Source: Sphagnum compactum (lineage: Eukaryota; Bryophyta; Sphagnopsida; Sphagnales). From it: a stretch of DNA of 64,000 bases. Below the pieces are notes generated by a model. It worked only from the letters and a program-made list of their open reading frames with translations. It did no database searches and was not told where the DNA came from. Below, in pieces: positions 1 through 11,040 of the stretch (position 1 is its first letter; each line of letters opens with the position of its first letter). The stretch covers positions 20,140,213 to 20,204,212 of the forward strand of contig OZ234493.1 of the NCBI GenBank assembly GCA_965153455.1. Direction: 5' to 3'. The translations under genes were made by a program, and so were the position numbers.

Positions 1-397
1 GAAACCTATTATTGGACTTAGCACAGATACTATTGTTGAAATTCTAAAGTATTCAGACTGAAGCTTCTGGGTGCCCTTTATTCAAAACAATAAAATATAA
101 ATTCAGCAAGATTTGTTGGCCAGGCAAGGATATTGTGTTTAGATTCATTATAGAGTACTAGTGTGAACCCGGTGCATAATGCACCCGTCGAGCTCCCCCT
201 CGCCCGGTCCTTCCCATTGCCCACTCCGGTTCTTTACCCCGTCGACCCCCCTCCCCCCGGTTCTTCGCATTTTCCACTCCGATTCTTTAACCCGTTGATC
301 CCCCCCCCCCCTGTTCCCCTGTTATATATAATTAACTTCTCGCCCTGTGTTGGCCCCCCCAGTGCTGGCCCCGCCCCGCCCCGTTACCAAGCCCTGT

Positions 398-478
398 CAT
401 AGAAAATGCATTGCTCGGTTCTGCCATAGAAAATGCAGAGGCCGGTTCTATCATAGAATTGCAGCACAATTGTCGTGT
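398..478. repeat. 27-bp tandem triplication
   Basis: The word CATAGAAAATGCA starts at 398 and 425, and a shortened form (CATAGAATTGCA) starts at 452, giving a period of exactly 27 bp. Each of the first two units also carries CGGTTCT. It lies inside the GC-rich insertion. Confidence 0.75.
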
Positions 479-480
479 CA

Positions 481-735
481 GACAGACGTACCGGGAGTGC
501 CGGGTCGGGTCCAGCTGTAACAGACCTCTCCCTCCCCCACCCCCCACGCCGGAGCCGGTTGGCCTGAACGCCGGGCCCCATCCCATCACAGACAAACGTA
601 GTGAAATTTCTGTCAGGTCGAAATCCGGGAGTGCCGGGCCGGGTCCAGCTGTAACAGACCTCTCCTTCCCCAACCCCCCACGCCGGGCCCGGTCGGCCTG
701 AACGCCGGGCCCCATCACAGACAGACGTAGTGAAT
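481..735. repeat. GC-rich ~133-bp tandem duplication
   Basis: Two adjacent copies (about 481-600 and 601-735) each contain, in order, CCGGGAGTGCCGGG, GGGTCCAGCTGTAACAGACC, a C-rich run, GGCCTGAACGCCGGGCCCC and ATCACAGACARACGTAGTGAA. The CCGGGAGTG words start at 491 and 625, so the period is 131-134 bp. The copies differ by a few substitutions and short indels. Confidence 0.85.
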
Positions 736-740
736 TAATA

Positions 741-3182
741 TATATGATAGTAGCTTAAGGGATTTTGGCCCCTATGTAGTAGGTCTATTTTTATACAAGG
801 ACTTCTGAAATATGATATTTTGGCTTTTGTTGAAACTTGAGATTAGTTATAGAGTTATGATATCTTGAAGGATTTTGGTTTCTTTTAGAGGATTTTTTTT
901 AAGATTATATTTTTGCATGGTGAAATATTTGAATTTCTACGATTCTTCTTTTGCCTTAAGATACTTTTTAATGTAAATGGCAAGGCCACAGTGTGACAAA
1001 CCCCTTGTTGAACATGAGTTGTAGCTATGCTATTCTAGCTTCAGTTTATAGTGCAGATTCACCTTATACAACATTTGGTCCAATTTAGGCCATGTATGTA
1101 AGAAATTCCTAATCTGGTTCCTAAACCTATGTACAATTTCATACCAAGTCTCTAAAGTGGATGGGTGGAGTTGTAAGCCTTGGTATTGAACTTGACATCC
1201 ATTAAACTTCAAGAGTCCAAAGATTCGAACAAACTACCATGCATGAATGAATCCCCCCCTCCAGCCACCTCACAATGAACATTTCCCATATCTGTGGCCA
1301 GAAACATTCATCATAGATCTTTATTGGATCAAAAGTATTTTCCAACAGACTTTATCCTCAATTGACCAGATTTGACCATATAGATAATAGTACTCATTTG
1401 AGGTTTTCAAAAATCTACATATTTAAGATTGCATGGCCAAATCATAACCGTTGGAATGCCTTATCACTCCAAAACTTTTTGATGTAGGTTAATGACATAC
1501 TGTTCAAAGCAGATAGTGGAATAAACAAGACATACTTAAATAGTTGAAATTTGTCATGTTGGTCTTTGCAATGATCAAGTAAGATCAAATCTTCCAACTT
1601 CAACACCCCGTTGTTTACAATGTTGGTGTTGGATTAAGTAGGTCCACATGAAATTGGTGTGTCATCCACAAATGATGCTTGAATTGAATTGTGACTTTCC
1701 ACTTGGCTCTTTTTAATTTATGGTGAATTTTTGCAAGGTGGTGACAAAATGTTTTGTGAAAGTTTTCTTTTTTTAGTGTAAATGTGAAAAAATTGCTATT
1801 TACATGAAAAAAAAAATTGCCAAACTTTCGAAACCACAAAATTGAAAAAAAAAAACCCACTGATTACACTGAGTCAATAAACAATTTTGAATGCCATTTT
1901 AAATTAGCAACCCATTGCAAATTGGACTGTTTCAAATTGCAATATTTCCACACATAAAACAAAAAAAAAATGGGCTTATATTGATGACATGTTTTCTGTG
2001 TTTTCATTCTTATATTCGCAAGTTCAATTTGAGAATCAGTGTTGATGTAGGTGTTGTTTAAGATAGTTGGAAGTCAACTAATTACCAAAGGATTAAATAT
2101 CAAAATAAAAATGCTTTAATGTTACTGAAAAGTATTAATAAATGTTCAACACTAACTTGAATTCCCTAACTTTTCCAAATGCTCAATTTTCTTGTGAAAT
2201 ACAGCCAAATTGCTTGAATCATTTGGATGCATTGAAGTAGATGATTGAACATCGAATATTCAGGATTATTAAGAATGTCATGAGATTTACACAATTGATT
2301 GTAGATGTAACCAACAATAATTACATCTATGCATGTTTTAGCTTGAGTTTAATTGATTTAAATTAGTGTAACTTTTCTATGAACTTCGGAAAAATGAACT
2401 TGACACTAATGTCATGTTGGACAAATTAAAGTCTTTTACAAGGTAAAGATTTAGAAAAATGTACTTTATTTGGGTAATGTTGTGAGCAAAGTTAACAATT
2501 GAAGACCTAATTTCTACTGGTGTAAATCTGAACAAGGTGAATTTTAACTAAGACAAATGAGAAAAGTTGGAAATTGGAAAACATATAGTCACATCCATAA
2601 TATGCTTGAGGGGTGGATGGAAGCTGTCAACTAGCTTATCAAGGATTGTGGATTGTGATGCTCATTAGATCATCAACAAATTTGTGTTTCTAAAGCATTT
2701 GCTCTAAAAAAAATTGCCCAACTTTGTGAAAATGTTATGGTCAAAATCCCCATAACACCATTAAATCTAAAAGCCAATTAGGCCTATTTATCATGTCATA
2801 TATGCTTAGATTAAAGAACACTTTAATATTACAAGAATGTAAGAAAATGGGTCAATTGATTACAAATCATTCTTTTGATTTTAAGGTAAGAAGCACATAA
2901 TTTTGACAAGAATTGTATGCCCAATATCAAGATTTTGTGCATGCAACATGCTTTTGTGCTAATTCTTTTCATATTTTATGCCTAAATGGACATGTTAGAA
3001 CCAAAAGTTGAAAATTCGGAGGTTAAGAATATTGAAAATGTGTGTTGAAAAAACAATTATCCAAAGTAATTTTCTTACAACTTAATAAATTTCATGGAAA
3101 TTTGTCTTCAATGTAATTACAACCTTGGAGCAACCAATGCCATAACCCAAATTCAAATTGGGGAAGGCAAAAACATGGCCTC
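741..3182. other. AT-rich intergenic DNA, no gene seen
   Basis: Only short open frames with low-complexity, AT-driven translations are present (for example 1030-1212 and 1615-1860 on the minus strand). No domain, transposon end, tandem array or RNA gene is recognisable. Confidence 0.6.
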
Positions 3183-3185
3183 GAA

Positions 3186-3336
3186 CACTAGAAGAAAAAT
3201 TGTCTTTTGCAACTTGTCTTATGCAATTACAAGTGTCTTATGCAACTAAAAAAATGTCGCATGCAACTATTTTTAATTGCATGCAACATGTGTAGTTGCA
3301 TAAGACAAGTTGCAAAAGACAATTTTTCTACTAGTG
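3186..3336. mobile_element. Palindromic CACTA-type MITE
   Basis: The element begins CACTAGAAGAAAAATTG and ends CAATTTTTCTACTAGTG. The whole 151 bp is close to a perfect palindrome; the words GTCTTTTGCAACTTGTCTTATGCAA on the left are mirrored on the right. It is flanked by the trinucleotide GAA on both sides (3183-3185 and 3337-3339). A CACTA terminus with a 3-bp target duplication is the signature of the CACTA (EnSpm) superfamily. There is no coding capacity, so movement would have needed transposase from elsewhere. A transcript across it would fold into one long hairpin. Confidence 0.85.
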
Positions 3337-3341
3337 GAACT

Positions 3342-5587
3342 CACTAGAAGAAATTTTGGTTTTTGCAACTAGAATGTGCAATTGAAAATTAATTGCATAC
3401 GACACATGCAACTAGATTTTGCCGTAGTTGTGTAAAACAAGTTACAGCAGACATGTAGTTGCACACGACAATTTGTATTTGACATGTATACGCATTGTCA
3501 TTATACATTTCATCCATTCGTATTTTACACAAAGAGTTGCATGTGCAACTATGTGCAACCAAAATGGTGACCTTTTATTAATGACACATGTCGATTTTAA
3601 AAAACAAATTATGTAATGACATGTGTTATTTTCAAACCTATTTCAATATTCAATATTAATTAATAAATTAAAGCTATTTAGTTCATCCAATATAGTGTGA
3701 ATAGGAATTTGACACGTGCATCATATAATGGTGACATATGGCACCAAAACCCTAATTCAATTCTTTAAGAATTATTGGTAAATGAAATGAAATTTGGATC
3801 ATTGAAAGTTGGGTGGACAATATTTTGCCATGTGCATCAAGGAGATGATGACACGTGGCAGTTTGAACCTTATTCATTCTTCATTATTATTAATCAAGAT
3901 GCAATTTAAGATCAATAAGATTTTGACACATGTCAATTATGCATTTGCTTGTGTAGGGCTAGGTTAGTTAGGTAGGTTAAAAATAATCCAATTTTGTGTT
4001 TGGATTTAGCATTTAGGGTTGAGCCTCTTTCATTGGCTCATCCGAAATTGCATTTGTGAACAAGACCAATACACCTACTTATATAGTGTGCACACTTGGA
4101 ATGGAAGGCAAAAAATATGGGATAAAAAAATTAGTTGCAAATGCAACCAATGTAGTTGCAACCTACATGCAACTATTACATGGTACCTGTGCCATACTAA
4201 CCTAGTCTACCTATTATATATATTGATTATATTATAAATAATGAATGTTAATAGGCAATAATAAAATAATATTATGATAATAATAATTGGTAATCAATAA
4301 TGCTATAATATTATTACATAACTAAACTAATAGCTAATTTAGGTCAATATTTAACCTAGGCTAGTGTATTTATAGGCTAATTAATGTAACATAATACATA
4401 AATATATAATAATATATAATATTCAATTTTAATTTTAATTTTAATTCTTATTAATAATTAATGATATTACGATATTCTTATATAACTTGGGTTACTTTCT
4501 ATAACCTATTAGCCATAAGCATACTAATACTAATTAAGAACATTATAATAAAGCTAAAAAAATAATGATCGAAAAGAATGATAATAATAATATTATTATC
4601 ATAAAAATAACTATAATATTAATAATATACTATTATTAATGATTGATAATATTACTATATATATATATGATGATATAATTATTAGTCATAATTAAATTCT
4701 CCAATAATAATAACTATATATAATATTCGTTATTAATATGAAATTTAATCCTTATTAGGTAATTAATTATATATTTCTATTATTACATATCCTAGGTTAG
4801 TTAATGTAACCTATTAGCAATAAATATATAAATATAACTAATAGCATCATAATAAAAATAAAATAATAGATATTGAATATTCAAGATATTAATATTAAAA
4901 ATTAACAGATTAATAAATAACAATACTTTAAAATAATAGTCTTAATTAGTAATTATAACAGTAGTAATAATATCCATAATTATAATAAAATTTCATAGAT
5001 ATGATGGATTGTAATGATTAACTATATTATAATATAATTATTGAGCCTATGTTAGTAGCTAGCCGAATTTCGGGCATATAGAGGTTAATGTAACATATTA
5101 ACCATAGGTATTATAACATAATTAAAAATATTATCAATATTTACAATAACTTAGTTTAGCCTAATTTGGTTTAACCATGTTTAATTTAACTTTGATTAGT
5201 TTAGCCTTGTTAATTTATCCTTCTAATTAGTTTAGCCTACTTGTTAGTTTAACCATCATTAATTTAACCTAAGTTAGTTTAGTTAAGTTTGGCTTAGTTA
5301 ACATGGGTTTAATTTTAGTATTAAAACTATAATACTATTATACATAGCCTATGTAAATAGATTGGGTATATTAAATGAAGTATGTATTAACTTAAATTGT
5401 TATTTTTATGACATGTGTCCATTTTGTACACCATTAGTTGCATGTTCGTTGCACACACAACCGTATGGCTCAAAAATTATATGGTATCAATTTTGTAGTT
5501 GCAAGCATAACTAATTTAGTTGCAAACAACAACTAGTTGCAATAGTTGCATAGTGGTTGGTTGCAAATGACAAGATTTCTTTTGGTG
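3342..5587. mobile_element. 2.25-kb non-autonomous CACTA-type element
   Basis: Left end CACTAGAAGAAATTTTGG...TTTGCAAC and right end TTGCAAATGACAAGATTTCTTTTGGTG are inverted and match at about 22 of the first 28 positions. The trinucleotide ACT flanks both ends (3339-3341 and 5588-5590), as expected for CACTA insertion. Repeated TGCAACTA words lie near both ends (subterminal). The interior from about 4,200 to 5,400 is extremely AT-rich, with (TAA)n-like stretches and a degenerate TTAGTTTAGCC/TTTAACC repeat at 5,150-5,310. No transposase is visible; the open frame at 4019-4237 matches nothing I know. Only the right terminal pentamer has drifted (GGTG instead of AGTG). Confidence 0.75.
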
Positions 5588-5590
5588 ACT

Positions 5591-8500
5591 TGATGTATGC
5601 AATTAAAAATTTAGAAATAATATGGAACTTTGAAGCAAAAAAAAATGTCAAAATTCATCGGATGTTGGACATAATTCATCAACAAGGAATAAATTGTAGC
5701 CATGCAATCTTTAGTTGGTTTTTAAAACATTTAAGATGAATTTGTATCATTTTTAATTTATGTAAATGTAGTTCAACAAAATTAATTTAACCTTTTGGCA
5801 TACTATACTTTGATTTCAACCATAACAACAATCAACCTAATTATTGTGTCCATCTTTAACTCTTTGTTAAGATATGTTTATTGAAACACTTACATGTCAA
5901 GGTCAATTAAATCATTTTATCGGTCTTATATCAAAGAGTATGGGAGGATTTGAGAATTAAACCTTACAATTCAATCATGCTAAAAGAAATCTTGTTCATT
6001 TGTTTGCAACTATTTGCATGACTATTGTCCAAATCGATTTTTTGTAACTATAAATTTTGTTGTAGTCCTACATGTCCTCAAGTCATACGCTTTATAATCA
6101 TACATGTGTAATTAAATTTTTGCACATGACGATTTGTAGTTGTAAATGTGACTATCTGATGTGACTACTATGCATTTTAGATGAAAAGGTGGATGAACAA
6201 TGAATTCGTGTCAACCATAATCAATCACATCTAACCAAAAAATGATAAACAAGTTATTTTTGTAATTATTATATTTACTATTGAGCTTACATGCCAATTT
6301 GTAATTGCAAATGCAACTATTTATTGTCACTAACTTGTATATTTGGTTGAATAGATGGATGAAAATTGAATTTTTGTCATCCATTTTGGTTGCATCCAAT
6401 AATGAATGATAGGTAGGTGATAGGTAGAAAGGTAAGTTGGTGATAGGCAAGATGTGAACATCATTGGTAATTAATAGGTAGGTAGGTTCTCTACGTTAAA
6501 CCAACCTAGGCTAGGCTAGGTTGCTTATATATTTCATGTGGGTAGCTAGCATGATTGAAGACCCCCCCCGCCCCCCCACACAAAATGCCATGTGGTTACA
6601 TCATCTCCGTCCACCCATGAATAGGTGGCCCATTAGTTGGTTTGGCATATTGTAGTCATATTTGTAAACCACAAGATTTGCATTCTTGTCATGTGACAAG
6701 CGCATTCCATGTTAAAAGGATGATTTTCCAAAGAAATGGATGAAAAATCCACCTTTAGTCATAGGAGGTATGTGATAACCATTATTACTAGGTGCCATGT
6801 GGCGTCTTTTGTCACTTGTCCCACGCAACCATAGTTAAAAAAGACACATGACATCAAAATGATTACTTTTCATTAACTAGTCGTAATGATTAACATTAGT
6901 TATTGCATTTATAAACATTGTATGACCTTATAACATGTTAGTTTATAGGGTTATGGGTGGGGAGAAGAAACCAACTAATGCAATCCGTGGATGTTATAAA
7001 CATTGATAGAGGAGCAAATGGTGTTCAATATTGGAGTTGCTCTAAGACACCATTACACATATCAAATCAAAAAAATTAATAATTGGTAATTGTTTGAAGA
7101 TATTTAACATAATTTACATGGCACTTGTTTCAAAGGCATACACATAATAATCACAATAGAACTACTAAGATATGATCAATGATTATCCCAAGTGTCACAA
7201 TAATTAATATCCTTCTTGTGAGGCCATTTGTATGCATCCCAATTGATTAATTAGATGTTCATTTTTTATTTATTATTTATGATACTTTAAAAAAATTGGT
7301 TAATAATTGATGACAAGACATGGCAATCCTTGAAGTTGCAACCTTTCCTATCGTTTACCTTACTACACCATTTTCCATGGAACATTTGGTTTTAAAAAAA
7401 TTAAAATTATACATGCCTAACATTTTGGATTTGAACATTTTATTAGAAATTTCATGTTAAGAGCTATTAATTAATTGTTATCATTATTTGTTGATTTATT
7501 AAACAAACCAAGGTTGTAGCATTTGGTAAATTACATTTAAGTAATCCAAATTTGTAAGCCTTGTATATTGGGTAACAACATGGTGAGGTGGTTGTAAGTT
7601 GGCATTGTCACTCATTTTTTTACATTTGATAAAACTTTGAAATATGATAATTAACAAATTATCCATCCAATAAAAGCAATTCCTTATGTTTCCATTCAAA
7701 AAATATGTGTGGGCATCAATTTGCTTGTGTGGATCAAAATTTGATATGTATTCTAGGTATTTCAAAATACCAAAAAATATTGGATTTATCACAATTATTT
7801 CCTATGTGGCCATTGATAAACTATTACAATTGTCATCTACTTAACTCCAAAAAAAAAATACTAAAAAAATATGAAAATCATATTTGTCCCTTTTGTGACC
7901 ATTGTACAACTATTGTATGCTTAATTCCAATGTTTTTAAAATGTAAATGATTAATATATATTGTACCAAATACATGAATGAGAGGTGGTGGCCCCCAATG
8001 CACATAAAAATAAGGTATTTTGCTAGGTGGACAAAAAGTGTGACATTTCATTGCATTCTTTACATCCAAGGGGTTCTTTGTTGTATGTAAATCAACCAAT
8101 AAGATCTTCAAAAGATGCATTTATTATCATTTTATTAAATAATATTAATTTACCTCAATTAGATGAAACATTTTCAAAGTTTTCATTTCAAAATACAATG
8201 TCCAATACCGCCTAGACAATATTTCCTCCCCACAAATATATTCACAACAACACTTGAGTTAATTCCATGAAAATTCATTAGTATGCCCTTTGATCTTCTT
8301 GTTTTGGACTATAAGATTTTCACTTTGCAAGAAGAATTTTCTTGTCATTGTTCATACTTCACATATTCATTACGTTCCAAAATAGGGGGAAAAAATCTCG
8401 TAGATAATATTTTTGGTCCATTCAACCACCACCATTCATATAACCCCAATTGTGTACATGACTAGTCATGTATTTGGACAAAAAGTCCATGTAAAACATT

Positions 8501-8629
8501 TTGAATGAGAAATGAATTAATGATTCAATATTCAACTAAAAACTCAAAGTTTTTTCTATAGGTAAATTTCAATGCATCTTGCTTTAAAACAACTACAATG
8601 ACTTTTTTATAAACAAATTCCCTAATATC
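5591..8629. other. AT-rich DNA with fragments of the same element family, no gene
   Basis: No gene is recognisable. Between about 5,990 and 6,540 there are scattered TTGCAACTATTTGCA and TTGTAGTTG words and a short GGTAGGTAGG stretch (6,476-6,486). The nearby CACTA-type elements have the same features, so this may be a further, badly eroded copy without definable ends. A C-run with one interruption lies near 6,564-6,578. Overlapping frames on both strands at 7,499-7,950 look like chance. Confidence 0.5.
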
Positions 8630-10565
8630 AATACTAGAAAAACCCCATTTTGCAACTTCAATTTGCAATTAAAAACTAGCCTTAGATGACTATTGAACTA
8701 AATTTTCCATTAGTTGTATAAGTGGAATCGTACCCAACATGTAATTGCAAATATGACCTAAGCATGACATTAGAAAATGTCTTAGGGATGAAATATACAT
8801 TCAAATGTATATTCCATATTTTGACCATATAATTATTTATAACTACTTACCATTATTTGCAACTATAAACCACTAATTACACATTGCCATGTGTAGGGGT
8901 ATACATAAATTTAAATTATGAAATTCAATAGTCTTTTGTATTTCATTCATCCAAACTGGGTGGTTTAGGATTGTTCCATGTGGACCAATCACATTTGCCA
9001 CATGAATGTGAAAATTTCAAAATAACTAAAATTTAAAATATAATTTAGGTAGGAAGGTAGGTAAATAAATAAGTAAATAGGTAGGTAGGTAGGGAGTAGG
9101 CAAATAAGTTTGTTTTTAAAAAAAATTAGGTTTAGCCTTTAGGGTCAAACCTTCTTTATTGGTTCATCCCAAATATCATTTCATTTTTATGTTTGTGTGT
9201 TTTTTCAATGTTTCAAATGCACCTTGCTATATACATTACAAGATTGAAATGGAAGACAAAAAATATGAGATGAACTTATAGTTACAACTTGGTCACATAT
9301 TAATTTACAACTAAGTTGCAACTAAATATTTTTATCCCATACCTTTTGTCCTTTTTTTCAAACTTGTAAATGTATAACTAGATGTGCATAATAAAATTTC
9401 TAATTGCAAATTAAAATAAGATCCTTCTAAAATAACTACCTACTTGCCTAAGCCTTGCTTGTCTACCTACCTACTTTAGGTCTACTTTATTAACTATTTA
9501 CTTACCTAATCAATATACATGTATACCGACCTTCTTACCGAGCCAAGTTACCCTCCTAACTTATTCACCTACCTTTTCAACAAACCAACTTAATCAACAT
9601 ATATCTATATATAAATAACCTAATTAATTTAAGGTATTTACCTATCAACTAATACCTCACCTAACCTACTACCTATTATCTTAAATACTATTTTTTAGTT
9701 ACTACCTAGCCTAAGTAAATCTATTTACCTAACTTAGTACCTATTAATTAACCTAATTTATTAACTAAAATAGTTTACATTACACTTAAGGTAAGCCCAC
9801 ATGGCATTTATGCTTAGATCAAATATGCCACATGGGACTTAAGTTAAAGCTTGGCTAAAACTGGGCAAAACATTGGCATTTAATATAGAAAATTGGTTAA
9901 ATTTTAGCTAAATTAAAATTTGACTAAACTTTGGTTAAACCTTAGCAAAACATTGGTTGAACAAAAAAATTACTAAACCTTGGTTAAAACTAGCTAAACT
10001 TTGGTGAAACTAAAATTTAACTGATGGAAAATTAATTTGTTAAACATTGATTAAATCTTGGTGAAATTAAAATTTTGTTAAATTGAATTAAACTTTACCT
10101 AAATGTTAATTAAAATTTAGCTAAAACTTGATTAATATTTGACACCTTTAATTTAACCATGACTATACAACATTTACACAACTTTAATATGCCATATAAC
10201 ATTAAATTTAATATCAAACCTTAGAAATATCCTAAACCCTATTCATAATATATTATTAATATATGAAATATAGCTTTAATGCACTCGTAGAGTTGTACCC
10301 CTAACTTAATATATTCTTAATAGAACTATGTTGAAAACTAATTGCAACCGACTTTTAGTTTGTAATGTGACTAATTGGATTTATTATTTTATTGTTGAAT
10401 GAAATCATTGACATAGAAAGATGAAGCTTTCAATAATTGTAATGTAATTGCAAGATAGTCATAGACTCAAAGGTGGTTAATAGTTGTTATAATAGTCACA
10501 TATGACATAGTCAAATGTAATCACAAAATTGAAAATTGCAAAATACTATATTTTTATTCATTATA
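8630..10565. mobile_element. Second, diverged copy of the CACTA-type element family
   Basis: The left end AATACTAGAAAAACCCCATTTTGCAAC and a right end near 10,530-10,565 (TTGCAAAATACTATATTTTTATT) are imperfect inverted counterparts. The interior is collinear with the 3.3-5.6 kb element: the stretch about 9,125-9,310 (TTTAGCCTTTAGGGTCAAACC, GGTTCATCCCAAATATCATTT, TGAAATGGAAGACAAAAAATATGAGAT) aligns with 4,000-4,135. It also carries GGTAGG repeats (about 9,045-9,100), CCTACC-type repeats (9,440-9,730) and a degenerate array of TTGGTTAAAC/TTAGCTAAAC words (9,840-10,130). Target duplications are no longer visible and the exact ends are uncertain. Confidence 0.55.
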
Positions 10566-10879
10566 TGTCATACTTTTGTAATCCATATGTCAATTTTAAC
10601 TTTGTGATTAGGATAATGTTTAATCTCAAAGGTTCATTATGAATCCACTCTATTCTTGGAATGGAATTCATCCATATTTTCCAATATGATTTTCAATAAA
10701 TTATATTAGAACATACATAATTAATTTTCTTACAATGTTAATGTTGAATATGACTTTACATTGTAAGTTCATTTACACTCCAAAAGATTATGATTATGAT
10801 TACTAATATATTTTCATTTCTTGATGTTGGATCATTGATTAACATCTGAAGAAGGATTTAATAATAAGTCGACATGTTT

Positions 10880-11040
10880 TTAGAACCTATTTAAATAGTT
10901 TAAAATAATTGCTACCAAAATGAAATCGAAGTTCAAATATGTTGAAATGTTTTCAAAATTAAAAAACAAATCGCGTGTCTTTTACAAAATGAGAATATTG
11001 CGACATAATCTTTTTGTTTTGGGGGGAAAAATTTTGCACA
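10880..11040 (+). repeat. Dispersed repeat, copy 1
   Basis: Shares the word order CCTATTTAAATAGT, GCTACCAAAATGAAATC, AGTTCAAATATG, GAGAATATTGCGACA and a T/G-rich tail with 16,110-16,320 (CCATCTAAATAGT, GCTACCAAACTAAAATC, AGTCCAAATGTG, AGAATATTGTGACA). Same orientation, old and diverged. Confidence 0.55.

Larger units (their letters stand above)
147..740. mobile_element. GC-rich insertion, possibly a non-autonomous Helitron-like element
   Basis: A sharply bounded GC-rich block of about 590 bp sits in AT-rich DNA. Its left edge reads TC-ATTATAG-AGTACTAGTGTGAACCC followed by the palindrome GTGCATAATGCAC. The interior holds C-runs, a 27-bp triplication and a ~133-bp tandem duplication, and it fades into TATATA sequence near 735. 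A start in TC with an AACCCG-palindrome motif is reminiscent of plant Helitron 5' ends, but no convincing CTRR 3' end with hairpin was identified. The Helitron label is inference; the compositional island is seen directly. The proline-rich open frames here (for example 163-402 and 411-701) come from base composition and overlap on both strands, so no gene is called. Confidence 0.35.

Noticed and set aside
332-718. Proline/glycine/arginine-rich small proteins in the left-end insertion
   Set aside because: Open on both strands at once and following the tandem repeats; explained by GC composition.
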